Part shown: piece by piece, positions 22,901 through 33,299 of the stretch
Layout: each line of letters opens with the position of its first letter
Numbering within the stretch: position 1 is the stretch's first letter
Assembly: GCA_947623455.1 (NCBI GenBank)
Contig: OX392533.1
Span: 31,680,229-31,744,228, forward strand
From: Mimachlamys varia
Taxonomy: Eukaryota; Mollusca; Bivalvia; Pectinida; Pectinidae
Direction: 5' to 3'
Length of the DNA stretch: 64,000 bases
The notes under the pieces: model-generated
The model's database searches: none
What the model saw: the letters and a program-made list of their open reading frames with translations, nothing else
Told to the model about the DNA's origin: nothing
Translations under genes and position numbers: made by a program

Positions 22901-25900
22901 TCCGATTTCACTCCAATTTGGTATATAGGTGTATTATGACTCTTCGAACCCAATTGCAACTTTGGTTGCATGATTCTGCAAATTGGCCATTATTTCTTTG
23001 CCACTGACTGGTCAAAATTTCAATATTGTCCGATTTCAATCAAATTTGGTATAAAGCTGAATTATGACTCTACGAACTCTCTCACTATTGACAAAGCGGG
23101 AAAGGCGACACATATAATTAAGCGTAATTCTTGTTTAACTTACATAGTGCTATGAAAGGTCAGCCGTTGCATCCATATTGAATGAAGCCCGCTAGGGCTT
23201 CATGCTGAATATGGATGTAACGGCTGACCTTTCATAGCACTATGAAAGTTAAAAAAACGACTTTCAATCCATATATTTACAATTTTACTATAGAACAATT
23301 GCTTAACTTCATTTATATTTTTTCCAATTAATAGTTTATTACCTGTGTTTGTATATGTGTTGTCATTTAAAAGACATTGGCAGAACAGCCCAGCTTGAAT
23401 AAAATTGGCACCAATGATAATAATTAGTCATTTGAGCATTTGACGCAAGGGCATTCTCCATGTTATTCGAAGTGGCATAAGACTCACATTGAACAAGCTT
23501 GATCTATGACGTCATCATTAAACCACGTGCTAGGTCTCGAGAACCATTGCTTTCATACTTTTATGAAAGGCATTTTTGCTGGTAATGTTCATATAGTGGG
23601 TTGCAGCGTAAATGTAAATATACTAAAATACAAACTTTGATATAGTTAATAAAAACTTCAGAATCTATTAATTTAACTAGGAATATTCAATTTCTCTTGA
23701 TACAATGTATGTCTAACTGACATTGGAGTCAAAATCTTCCCCTGATGTTCCATTTTAAAAGAAGACTTTTATAAACCTAATTTCTCTGTTTCAAATTGTT
23801 TTCAAGGTCCAATCATTTTGAACACTTTGAAGATAACATCTATTAAATGAAGTATAACAACTACTAGTATGAAAAGTTTGTAATGTCCTATGGTCATTTT
23901 AACATCTAAATGTGCATCAAAACTACAGATAATAGGTGTAAAAACATCTTTCGGTTTATACGGGGAACTGACCGTGACTACCTTGAAACAAAAAGAAAGT
24001 AAAAGAGCTTATATTGTTTATATTGTTTAAGAAACACATAGAATTGATATTTGAAAAAGGCAATGTTATACATTGTAATATTAGTCTCTGTTACACAGTA
24101 TGTGTTATACATTGTGATATTGGTCTGTTACACAGTGTTATACATTGTAATATTGGTCTATGTTACACAGTATGTGTTATACATTGTGATATTGGTCTGT
24201 TACACAGTGTTATACATTGTAATATTGGTCTATGTTACACAGTGTAATACATGTACATTGTAGTATTGGTCTATGTTACACAGTGTTATACATTGTAATA
24301 TTAATTTCTGCTGTTACACAGTGTTATACATTGTAATTTTGGTCTATGTTACACAGTGTTACATATTGTAATATTGGTCTGTTACACAGTGTTATACATT
24401 GTAATATTGGTCTATGTTACACAGTATGTGTTACACAGTGTTATATATTGTAGTATTGGTCTATGTTACACAGTGTTATACATTGTAATATTGGTCTCTG
24501 TTACACAGTGTTATACATTGTAATATTGGTCTCTGTTACACAGTGTTATACATTGTAATATTGGTCTCTGTTACACAGTGTTATACATTGTAATATTGGT
24601 CTCTGTTACACAGTGTTATACATTGTAATATTGGTCTCTGTTACACAGTGTTATACATTGTAATATTGGTCTCTGTTACACAGTGTGATACATTGTAATA
24701 TTGGTCTCTGTTACAGTGTGATACATTGTAATATTGGTCTCTGTTACACAGTGTTATACATTGTAATATTGCTCTCTGTTACACAGTGTTATACATTGAA
24801 ATATTTGTTTCTGTTACAGAGTATTATACATTGTAATATTGCTCTCTATTACACAGTGTTATACTTTGTTATATTGCTCTCTATTACACAGTGTTATACA
24901 TTGTAATATTGATCTGTCACACAGTGTTATACATTGTTATATTGCTCTCTATTACAGCTGTGGTATAATGGCGACTGATACCTTAGAGGCCTACAAAGGG
25001 GGTATCTTCAAAGAAGAACATTCATCTCCAATGGTGAGTGTAAGATTTTTTGTCTGTGGCCATTATGAGGCTTTAATATTGTACATGGTTCTCAATGGAA
25101 ATATTGTTGCAAAACAATTTTACCCTTCTGCTTGGCTTCATCCACATTATAGTTTGTCAGTCAATATATGAGAAACCCCCACTCTATAAACTTATATACA
25201 ATTGATAGTTGAATAGTAAGTACAGATATGTACTGTACACAATATTGCACCAGAGTCTTTCTACACCCTTCAGTTCATAATATAGGAAACACAACTTTAA
25301 AATGGGTAAAGATCCTCATCCCTGATCGAACCACACATCATATCTTGGCTCAGAGAGAATAATGAAAGTATGATATTAGAATTGACCCTATGGTCTTACC
25401 ACACCCTTGGTGACTCTGCTCCCTCTATCAACAGTGACCACTTTTGCAATGATTCATTTGAGTATGACAAGACAAAAAAAACCCGAATAACCCAAGATTG
25501 GACACATACTTGGTGAACAATATTTCTAACAAGCTTAAGAGATCCTACCTCAAAATCAAGTAACATGTGTACAATTGCTTGGCAATGAGCAATCTGATAC
25601 AAATAACATCCTATGCTATCTGAGTTGACTTCTGGGTCTACCTCAATCCCAGAAACATTCATACTTGGACCATAACATAGAAGTGGTTACTTTTAAGACC
25701 CTCTCCAAATAAATAGAATGGATGGGACACAGTTGCAGGACCTGAAAACATTAACAGTCATGCTACCACAGCGACAAAACTTTGCTGCCAATGTTTTGAC
25801 TGAGTAACTTATGTTGATGCTGACATAAAGAAACTAATTTATTCAACAGATCAACCACATCATATCCGTAGCAGGATGGGGAGTGGATAAGGAGACTAAC

Positions 25901-27959
25901 ACAGAGTTCTGGGTAGTCAGGAACTCGTGGGGTGAGCCATGGGTAAGTAGCACCTAATAGAACTAGCTTCTTCTAAAAGTAGACATAAAGCCCTACAAGG
26001 CTTTATCATATTTGTCATCAGTATCAAATGGTAAGTATCAATGAACTTTGTAAACTAGTTTAAAACTATTTCTTATTTTTAGCCCATCATCGGATGGTGG
26101 GCTATTTAAATCGTCTCACATCCGTGGTCAGTTCATCCTTAAACAATTTCTTGAGAAATACTGGATAGATCATTCTCAAATTTCATATGTAGGTTGCCTT
26201 AGGTCCCCAATTGTGCATAGTCTATTATCCGATAAACAATATGACTGTCAGATGGCCACCTGGATTTGTGAGTAATAGTTTGGTATCGCTATTTCTTGAG
26301 ACGGAATGGATGGATCATTCTGAAATTTCATATGTAGGTTCCCCTTGGTGCATATAGCTAATTGTGCATGAACAGTTTTTGGACAGATCCGATATACAAT
26401 GTGACTGAGAGGTGGCCATCTTGGATTTGTGAGTAATAGTCTGTAACCGCTATTTTTTGAGAAGTTGTGGATGGATCATTCTTAAATTTCATATGTGGGT
26501 TCCCTTGGTGCCTAGTTGTGCATAGTCCATTTTCGGACTGATCCAATTAACAATTTGGCCGATAGGGAGCCATCATGAATTTGCTAGTAATAGTTTGTTA
26601 TCGCTATTTCTTGACCATTACTGGATGGATTATTCCCAAATTTCGTATGTTGGTTTTTCTTTGTGATAAGATTTGCTCTTTCAATTTTGGAACTGATCAG
26701 AAGAACAAAAAGGCTGACAGACAGCTATCTTGGATTTTGACATTGAAAATGATCACTATTTCTTGAAAAATACGGGAGGGATCTTTCCCAAATTTCATAT
26801 GCATGTTTCCCTTGGTGTTAAGTGGTGCCCTTTTGATTTTGAGACTGACGAGAAAAAAACAAATGGCTGAAAGACGGCCATATATATTTTTGTTTTGAAA
26901 ATAAAATATTCTTAATCTATCATTTTGTATGTTCTATTTGTTTTTGGGACTGATAAAAAAGAGAGAGAAAAATATACTCCTACATGCATCTTTGAATTGA
27001 TATTGCCTTTTCTTTAAGTGGAATTCTCAAACTTTATAGAACTTAAATTAAATACATTTAAGAGGAAAGAATGGAAAAGAGTTAACAATTTAAAAACAAA
27101 TAAAGACTGTCTATGGTGGGTGCCAAGATACCTCTGGGATCTTTTGTTGAATTCATTGTAGAGGAGTGAAATGGACTCATGTACTAGAAATTAACTTTTC
27201 ATTTTAATACAGTGGACTCCACTTAATATCACACCTGTTAATATCACATTCCTCTTTATATCATGTTTTCCCCAAGCATCATTTTTCTCTCTATATGATC
27301 TGTGTAATTTTATTTGGTTATTATCATGTATTTTGAGGTGAATTCCTCTTAATATCATGTTTTTTTAACCACTCACATAAAATATCCAGAAATTGATGTC
27401 ATTTCCATTGATTTCAGATACAACTTGTACAAAAGGTTGCATAGAAAATAAAAGATAAACCCCAAAATGATTTTTAATTGAATTCATGTTATCTATATAA
27501 TTATTAAAACGTCTTCATATGTACATTATATAGCTTACTTTTAGTTATGGAGATTGGAAATACACTAGATTATTATAAGTGGAAAAAACATGTTTATCTT
27601 AATGTCACATTCCTGTTTATGTCATGTTTTGTCTGACAAATGCAACATGATATAAAGAGGAGTGTACTGTATATGTAATATGACCATAACAACACCTGCT
27701 AGAACAATCATTGTTTAAATGTTTGGCAATTGATTTTAAATTTTAGCTCACTGATTATCCTCATTGAAAAACAAATCAAGATAGATTTGATAACAATACA
27801 GATATAATAACCCTGTACTTGTTGTTACAGGGGGAGCATGGCTGGTTCCGTATTGTTACCAGTAGTTACAAGAACGGCACTGGAGACAAGTACAACCTGG
27901 CAATAGAGTCCGACTGTAACTTTGGAGATGTCATGCTACCTAAAAGCTACTTGCCGTAA
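16797..27959 (+). CDS. CTSZ: Cathepsin Z (cathepsin X), lysosomal cysteine carboxypeptidase, 7 exons
   Basis: Seven exons (16797-16945, 20369-20487, 21170-21394, 22154-22304, 24958-25033, 25850-25942, 27831-27959) join in phase to 942 nt, 313 residues plus TAA; the human protein has 303. ATG at 16797 was preferred because it opens a signal peptide (residues 1-16). The short propeptide has C37, which in this family pairs with the active-site cysteine. The mature enzyme begins near LPKAWDWRN (residues 64-72). Q85 is the oxyanion glutamine; H86-I87-P88 is the mini-loop that defines cathepsin Z and anchors the substrate C-terminus. The catalytic triad is C94 (CGSCW), H243 (INHII) and N265 (VRNSWG). 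The family removes single residues from protein C-termini in lysosomes. The human RGD propeptide motif is absent. Conservation is strong ([29 protein letters not shown]), so the gene looks functional. Confidence 0.97.
17050..17165 (+). repeat. tRNA-derived SINE in cathepsin Z intron 1
   Basis: Box A-like GGTAGCTGAGCGGTCTAG and box B-like CGAGGGTTCGCGGCTCGG are separated by a Leu/Ser-type spacing, followed by a CCGGCTCTCGGTAGAAAATT tail. The tRNA ends do not pair, so it is a SINE and not a tRNA gene. Confidence 0.6.
17166..18850. other. Cathepsin Z intron 1, 5' part
   Basis: AT-rich intronic sequence without identifiable genes. Words such as GGTTAAAGGTCAAAGGTAC (near 18540) suggest old interspersed repeats but could not be classified. 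Confidence 0.45.
18856..18974. repeat. Foldback hairpin (~50-bp arms)
   Basis: The left arm runs from ATATGGGAGTTTATGGACTG at 18856. Its complement ends at 18974, with the arms staying aligned through GTCAGT-AACC-AAAAATA and GTACATGGAC. The loop is about 14 bases around 18905-18918. It lies in cathepsin Z intron 1. It resembles a small foldback/MITE; a structured RNA is less likely but possible. Confidence 0.85.
19014..19500 (+). repeat. tRNA-derived SINE with GCGCTATAT tail
   Basis: Box A-like ATTGGTCGAGTGGTTAACAC (from 19023) and box B-like GCCGGGGTTCCATCC are followed by a body containing TTTTTCTCCTGCCCACACAA. The 3' end has AAAGCGCTTTAGAGTGGC, then GGGCGCTATATCAAATGTTG and a TTTATTTATTTA tail, a common terminus of invertebrate SINEs. 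A second head-like half begins near 19283. Confidence 0.65.
19537..20240. repeat. Tandem array of ~160-bp units in cathepsin Z intron 1
   Basis: Units start with CATCCCTAGGTGGCTTGGAT and recur at about 19538, 19698, 19859, 20018 and (decayed) 20173. Each includes GGGGCTGACCCCCCAGGGGC and a TTCATATTAAAGACTTCTTC word. The GC-rich core is self-complementary (GGGGCTGACCCC, CCCCAGGGG). The ORFs on both strands arise from the repeat. Confidence 0.9.
20369..20487 (+). CDS. CTSZ: Cathepsin Z exon 2 (propeptide end, mature N-terminus)
   Basis: Encodes the last base of R50 through Q89 plus one base of Y90. It contains YPRPHEY just before the mature start, WDWRN, and the RNQHIPQ mini-loop. The acceptor is CTTTAAG| and the donor is CAAT|GTAAGT. 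C79 replaces the Ala found in human NYASITRN and adds a cysteine. Confidence 0.93.
20921..21190 (+). repeat. 58-bp tandem repeat spanning the exon 3 splice acceptor
   Basis: The word TTTGTAG followed by ATTGTGGTTCATGCTGGGGTA occurs with its GTAG at 20931, 20992, 21050, 21108 and 21166 (spacings 61, 58, 58, 58). The last copy is the true exon 3 start coding Y-CGSCWG. The first three copies carry GGGGTAAGG where exon 3 has GGGGTATGG, creating donor-like sites. The array therefore consists of decoy acceptor-plus-catalytic-codon modules. Confidence 0.93.
21170..21394 (+). CDS. CTSZ: Cathepsin Z exon 3 (active-site cysteine)
   Basis: Encodes residues 90-164 plus one base. It carries CGSCW with catalytic C94, then [28 protein letters not shown] and [14 protein letters not shown]. 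The acceptor is the last of five near-identical TTTGTAG copies; using any earlier one shifts the frame because the period is 58. Confidence 0.95.
22154..22304 (+). CDS. CTSZ: Cathepsin Z exon 4
   Basis: Encodes residues 165-214 plus two bases of S215, including [25 protein letters not shown] and ENGPI. Acceptor ATTTCAG|, donor TAAG|GTGAGT. Confidence 0.95.
22364..23120. repeat. Hairpin-headed tandem array (~128-bp units) in cathepsin Z intron 4
   Basis: The element opens with TGTCGCCTCCGACAGATGTC and continues GGAAAGGCGGCACA, a stem-loop around CCGACA-GA-TGTCGG. Then 3-4 units follow, marked by TTGGTATGTAGSTGTATTATGACTC at about 22659, 22787, 22913 and 23043. It ends with GGGAAAGGCGACACATA, echoing the head. 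This architecture resembles the oyster 'pearl' (Helitron-related) elements. Confidence 0.75.
23146..23241. repeat. Near-perfect 45-bp hairpin with 4-base loop
   Basis: The left arm 23146-23190 (from AGTGCTATGAAAGGTCAGCC) pairs with 23195-23241, with a 2-base bulge and one mismatch. The loop is GCTA (23191-23194). It sits in intron 4 of cathepsin Z. Such a short loop suggests a foldback MITE or cruciform; hairpin small-RNA production is possible but unproven. Confidence 0.92.
24062..24957 (+). repeat. 35-bp minisatellite ending at the exon 5 acceptor
   Basis: Roughly 25 units of GTTATACATTGTAATATTGG + TCTCTGTTACACAGT run up to exon 5. The final unit, CTCTCTATTACAG|CTGTGGTATAATGG, is the true splice acceptor and exon start, clearly related in sequence to CTCTCTATTACACAG|TGTTATACATTG. 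Length polymorphism is expected. ORFs in this array are repeat artefacts. Confidence 0.95.
24958..25033 (+). CDS. CTSZ: Cathepsin Z exon 5
   Basis: Encodes the end of S215 to M240 ([18 protein letters not shown] then KEEHSSPM). The acceptor is ATTACAG|, directly preceded by the minisatellite, and the donor is ATG|GTGAGT, phase 0. Confidence 0.94.
25034..25849. other. Cathepsin Z intron 5
   Basis: Intronic sequence without recognisable features. Confidence 0.6.
25850..25942 (+). CDS. CTSZ: Cathepsin Z exon 6 (catalytic His and Asn)
   Basis: Exactly 31 codons (residues 241-271), [11 protein letters not shown] to [11 protein letters not shown], holding H243 and N265 of the triad. Acceptor CAACAG|, donor TGG|GTAAGT. 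Confidence 0.97.
26079..26900. repeat. Hairpin-headed tandem array (~150-160-bp units) in cathepsin Z intron 6
   Basis: It opens with the stem-loop TAGCCCATCATCGGATGGTG + GGCTA. Five units follow, marked by AAATTTCATATGTAGGTT at about 26175, 26322, 26484, 26637 and 26792, with decay increasing to the right. The design matches the array at 22364, with a different unit sequence. Confidence 0.85.
27210..27669. mobile_element. 460-bp MITE with TA target duplication
   Basis: The left end CAGTGGACTCCACTTAATAT (27210) matches the complement of the right end, CAGTACACTCCTCTTTATAT (27669), and TA flanks both sides (27208-27209, 27670-27671). CAGT...ACTCC ends with TA duplication are typical of pogo/Tigger-type non-autonomous elements. 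No ORF inside. It lies in intron 6 of cathepsin Z. Confidence 0.8.
27831..27959 (+). CDS. CTSZ: Cathepsin Z exon 7 (C-terminus)
   Basis: Encodes residues 272-313 and the TAA stop: [20 protein letters not shown] then [14 protein letters not shown]. The C-terminus is about eight residues longer than human. Acceptor GTTACAG|. Confidence 0.97.
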   Translation, partial: GEHGWFRIVTSSYKNGTGDKYNLAIESDCNFGDVMLPKSYLP

Positions 27960-28985
27960 TCCTGAAAGCAGACCATGTAAAGAACCAAACATGATTTAGC
28001 TTCAAAAATAATCATTTAATTCTGCAGCTTAAAACCACCATTGCTTAGCTGTAGCTTCTCTCGACTTTTGATGTTTAAATATATGTTTTAATTTAACAAA
28101 GTTCTTCTTATTGAAGCAACTAAATTTAAGAATGCAAGCCACAGCATCTATGAAAAGTACTGATGTATTTGTATTTTGATTTCAAGCTGTTTGTAGCCTA
28201 CTTTACATAAATTTATATGTATGACACTGTTGTTGACTTTCCAACTTTCCCTATTAAGGAGTGACGTATGTTTTAAACCTCACTCTTTTGAACCTTTAAA
28301 ATCAGCTATGCTTAACTGTTCCTATGTTTTAAGATCTGATAATTTCATCTGAAAGAACAAAACAAACATGTATAATTTTAAAGGTTTATTTTGTCTCTTA
28401 AGGAATAATTACCCTTTTATTATGTTAAAAAAAACTTATAATAATTCTGATTGTGCATAAACCCTAGCATGAATTTTTTTGAAGTTGGCAAGTCAGCATG
28501 GATATAGTTATATTAAATTAATAACTTGATTTACGAACATATTTTTAAGTAGGGATCTGGACTAAATGAAGAGATATGTGATTCTTGCTTTATAGCCATT
28601 CCAATTACACCACATGTAATGTGTTTGTGATAATGCTTGTTACTGAGCAATGCTATTTGTATAATTTTTATATGTGTGCATTGAAGTAGAGTTGTTGATA
28701 GCATGATTAGATGATTATTACAAAATGATTATAGTTATTTCTTTTTGAGATTATTGTTAAAAGGAATTTTTTCCTTCCTTCTGCATGTGGAAGCTTTTGA
28801 TAACTGTTTCTGCAGAAACATTTTATAGATTCACTGTTAAATTGGTACTTCTCCAGTTAGGCGCAGTTATAGAAATGTAAACCAAATATGGTTTCTAGAA
28901 AATTTGGTTTTTGGTTTTACCAGGTAAGTAACCAACAAACCAATCAAATTTGATTTTAGAAATCAATAAAGCAATTTATATATGT
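27960..28985 (+). other. CTSZ: Probable cathepsin Z 3' untranslated region
   Basis: About 1 kb of AT-rich sequence between the stop and the AATAAA at 28965-28970. No other strong signal is closer to the stop, but weaker variants could be used. Confidence 0.45.
28965..28970 (+). promoter_or_regulatory. Candidate polyadenylation signal for cathepsin Z
   Basis: A canonical AATAAA about 1 kb after the stop codon. Transcript data would be needed to confirm its use. Confidence 0.4.
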
Positions 28986-30265
28986 GTAACTCAGTTAGGC
29001 ATCTTAGTTCTGAACTTATACATCCAAGCCAAAGGCTGGAATAGTTCATAATTATCAACATTGTTTATAGTTTCGTTTGTTTACACCCCCTTGTGTCATG
29101 TCAGATCAGCATATCAATGGACAAAATGTACTTACCAGCTTTTCACTTTTCTAGATCTGTCACGAGAATAAAACTGCTAACAAATTTACTCATGCTCTTG
29201 TACTTCTAAATTATAAATTACCTCCCCTTGAACACTGATCTATCATGCTCATGAGTTACCTCCCCTTCGAAATATATCAGCATAGCTTCTCCATGAAATC
29301 ATTGCTTCCTTTAACTTTCCAGTTATCCTCGTTATCTATCTGTTGAAATGTTAAAATGAATAGACAGCTATTTCAGATTGTAATAATCATCATTTTATCT
29401 AGAAAGTCCTATGCAAGAAAATAGCAGGATGGGGTGGGGCTATATTAGAATTAGGTGGGAACTTATAACTGTTTGACCTAGCATGTGTCAGAGTACACTT
29501 AAACTCTTACTATTTATAGTGAAATGTACTTATACTTAAGAACATTGTATAAGATAAACGTACCTTGCCATACAACGACTTCTTTACTTTGACGTCAATT
29601 TTATCTATCTGTAATTGTTCTTCATATTTATGGTAAAATATACACGCTTAATTTAGTTTGTGACAATCAAAATACAACTTCTTTACTAACCTAGTGTTAC
29701 CCTTGTTTGCCCATATTATAAGCCCCAAGGATATCTTTATTTTGGAAGAAAAGGGTGCTGGCTACCCTGAGAAAACATTAACTGATGAATGAGGTTGGCC
29801 TTGCAGGTGACCCTGTTTTTACCTTTCGGTGTATTGTGCCCTTACTGAACAGGATCTGTGCTATCTACTGTGTCACATGACCACCCATAAATAGCGTGAA
29901 CGCAGTACATGTAAACACTTGATAATGGCTTTTTGCCTGTAGTTTCAACAAAATGGTTACTGGATTACATCTAAGTCTTATGATTGGATACGTCTCTCTC
30001 TAGATATTACTATAATGAATGACATATTCTGTTATCTGCTTGTAATTGTTATTTTTATATGACCTGTCCTCAGCTGAAGCACATGTACATTGAAGAATAT
30101 TTATTGACATTTCTATAAACATACTTTTCAGCACTTTTCTTTATTGTTTTGCATTTATCTCATATTGCGTTAACTTTGGTGTTGTCCTATTTGATAGGAA
30201 AATTACCAGCTTGTTTACTTTTGTTTATTTTAATGATTTGTCTTCAGTTGGAATACACAGAGGAT
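28986..30265. other. Noncoding stretch
   Basis: AT-rich, with repeated short words such as GAGTTACCTCCCCTT (also near 16515), but no gene or classified repeat. Confidence 0.5.
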
Positions 30266-30270
30266 ATCGA

Positions 30271-30606
30271 ACAGTGTCTTCAGTAATAACTGTACCAAAT
30301 GTATTTCACGAGTGTGGATAGTGTTTTGATATTTTTTACACTTATGAAAAATATTAAAATATTAGCCACACGAGTGAAATATATTTAATTTTGTTATTAG
30401 TTAGGAAACTGTCAGATATTCTCTTTATTACATTTTTGTTGCAAGTCTACTTCTGAATCAGCAGCTTTTAAATGTCCCCATTGTCGCTCGTAAACAGTGT
30501 TTTTATTTGTCCAAGTAGAAAAAAAGGGATATTTCTCACTAATGAAAAAGATCACTTTTAATGAATAATTTCTTATATTTCATTGGTAAAAATGTAATAA
30601 ATTTTA
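30271..30606 (+). repeat. Palindrome-bearing dispersed repeat, copy 1
   Basis: Starts ACAGTGTCTTCAGTAATAAC, contains TATTTCACGAGTGTG and its complement CACACGAGTGAAATAT about 60 bases apart, and ends with a CATTGGTAAAAATGTAATAAA region. Copies are at 46505 and 60153. Confidence 0.8.
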
Positions 30607-31032
30607 GCATTTCATTGAAATTTAACAGATTATGTGGTAAGAAAAATCTCTATTTCCTGTGGCCTGATAGTTGGATGATAAAAATATGCCACCCGTCCTT
30701 TACCTAAAAGATGATATTTTTGTTAGAATTCATAGTTTTATTAATAAAGGATTGAAATCTCATCGATAAAAAAACGCAACCTCTCATATTTCATGATATT
30801 TGAACGTGATACATTTTTACATTTAATACCTGTATAATTATAAATAGTAACATTATTTTTAAGCTAGATCTGTCACTCATATGCTTATTTTGTTTATTTG
30901 CTTGAACTTAACACCCTCTCACCACAGAAAGGTCAGTATCTGTTTGTATTTTAAGTAAACATCGCAAAATACTACATCTATAAAAAGCGTCCAAGAGATT
31001 GACGTATATAGAATTTTATATAAAAAATGAGT

Positions 31033-32210
31033 CATACTTGCCAACCCTCCCGATTTAGGCGGGAGCTTCGAGGCTCCCGATTTTAGACTGCCTCTCCCGC
31101 CTCCCGATCGTGATTGCAAAAATCGGGAAATCTCCCGATTTTGAGGAACCCCATCTCAATTTAGCTCAACCGTATCACCTTCTTGTGATTTGTACAGTCC
31201 TTCACTCTAGAATTTGACACTGATTAAATAACAAGGCTGTCCCAAGTCCAGTAATGACCCTACTGATGATTGTAAGGGCAGTGCATGCCCCGGGGGACTG
31301 TAATTAGTGGGGGAGGGGGATCGGGAGAACAAGTCAACACAGCCACGGCACAGGTGTCTGACAGGCGTGCTCACTCAAGCATCAATCAATTACAACCAGA
31401 TCCTCTAACATGACCAACAGGTTATTAATTTGTGTAAACAACTGTAAGACTTTAAAACAAACACTTGATAAGGCTATTATGTATCAATTTACTCACATTT
31501 GATTGCATTAGACACCGTTAAAATGTGTGTATTCACTGATGGTCGCCATCTTGGATTACGTAAGGTACAAAACGGAAAACGGAATTAAAAATCCGGATTT
31601 ATTAATTTACTGACAAATGTGTATTTTATAGTTTAATAAGAAATATTTACACTGTTAATTGATTAAAATATTGTATTTCACATTTAAAGTACATGTGATA
31701 TTTTGTTTTTCATATTTGTTTCCCTCCAATTTGTAAATATATAATGCTAAATATTTAAAAATATTTTTTTTTTCTTCAAAAAATAATTTCAAATCAGGAT
31801 TTGTTGAGATACAAGTGCAAATAATATAAATTAATGAAAATTAATTATATTCCATGTACAAAATACGTACACCTGTCTATTTTTTCCCTTTTTTTATTCT
31901 TTTATTGATATGATTATAAATTGAAAAAAAATTAAAACAAAAGGAATATATTCTAATTCTTTCCCCTTTTCTGGTAGATTAAATAGAACAATGAAAAATT
32001 ATTTATGCTTTGGTATATCAAAGGAACCTTAAAATTAGCATCAGATATGTGCTATTAGGCTATTATGAGTTTGAAAATAGATTATTCTCTTGAAAATACT
32101 ACATTATGATATATAGCTACCGGTTCCGCGACATATAGGTAGATTCCAGTCGAAAATTTCAAACACGCACTTTTCTCCCCCATGGAGATTTTGAAAAGTT
32201 GGCAAGTATG
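31033..32210. mobile_element. Non-autonomous DNA transposon with 6-bp target duplication
   Basis: Terminal inverted repeats of 13 bp (CATACTTGCCAAC at 31033 and its complement ending at 32210) are flanked by ATGAGT on both sides (31027-31032, 32211-32216). Just inside the left end are CTCCCGATTT/AATCGGGA repeats that can pair with each other. The 1178-bp interior is AT-rich and has no transposase. The ends recall hAT-type elements, though hAT duplications are normally 8 bp. Confidence 0.85.
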
Positions 32211-32216
32211 ATGAGT

Positions 32217-32680
32217 GGTATTTACAGGATATTACTTTGGTACAGAAGTATGTATCTTCATATTGGTTTGTAAAAAAAAAACTTGTTCAAATGTTATTTT
32301 GTGATTACCGTACATTACAATGTATATCGTATGGTAATTGTTTTAGATCCTCACTACCTGGTACCATGCAATATTCGTTAATACTCTCAAATACGTATCC
32401 ATAGGTGACACGTATTATGATGTATTTTTTTTCAGTCCTCAACATATTTGTATGCAGATTTTGTGCTTATTGCCCAGAAAATAAATCATCTATTTATCTA
32501 AATAATTTGTTGAAATATCTTTTTTAATTAATATGGTTGGCTTTCTTTGAAAGGGAAAGGTAAATGTACATGTAGATAACATTAAGATTTTCATACTTTC
32601 TCTTCCCTTCAAATACCCTGTTCCTGGTGCCTTTATTCCCACTTTCTAGCCTTGGTATGAAATGTTTGCTAAGTTTGAGG
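32217..32680. other. Noncoding stretch
   Basis: Nothing recognised. Confidence 0.5.
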
Positions 32681-33255
32681 AGACGGCTCGCTCCCTAGGC
32701 TAGAACACAAGAGGACTCACTCCCTAGGCTACAACACAGGATGGCTCACTCCCTAGGCTAGAGAGCAAGAGGGCTCACTCCCTAAGCTAGAAAAGGATAG
32801 GACTCACTCCCCATGCTAGAGAACGAGAGGGCTCACTCCTTATGGCAGAAAACGAGAGGGTTCATTCCCCTGGCTAGAGAAAGATGGCTCACTCCCTATG
32901 CTAGAGAAGGAGAGGGCTCACTCACTCCCTAGGTTAGAGAACAAGAGGGCTCACTCCCTAAGCTAGAAAAGGATAGGACTCACTCCCCATGCTAGAGAAC
33001 GAGAGGGCTCACTCCTTATGACAGAAAACGAGAGGGTTCATTCCTCTGGCTAGAGAAAGAGAGGCTCACTCCCTATGCTAGAGAAGGAGAGGGCTCACTC
33101 ACTCCCTAGGTTAGAGAATTAGAGGGCTCACTCCATAATTTTGATGACAGCTCACTCCCTTGGCTAGAGAAGGAGAGGGCTCACTCCATAATTTTGATGA
33201 CAGCTCAGTCCCTTGGCTAGAGAAGGAGAGGACTCACTCCATATATTTGGAAGGA
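32680..33255. repeat. Minisatellite of ~30-bp units with ~176-bp higher-order repeat
   Basis: Units of the form GAGGGCTCACTCCCTAGGCT + AGAGAA repeat about 18 times with variants (CCTAAGC, CCCATGC, CTTATGG). The block beginning GGGCTCACTCCCTAAGCTAG at 32771 recurs at 32947, showing a secondary duplication of about 176 bp. Confidence 0.92.
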
Positions 33256-33299
33256 GAAAGCCAAGTGGGCTTATGTGATGGTGCGGCTAACGTCCGTTT

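Noticed and set aside
24062..24957. CRISPR-like array
   Set aside because: Units are contiguous 35-bp repeats without variable spacers, in a eukaryotic intron; same for the arrays at 32680, 43517 and 48488.
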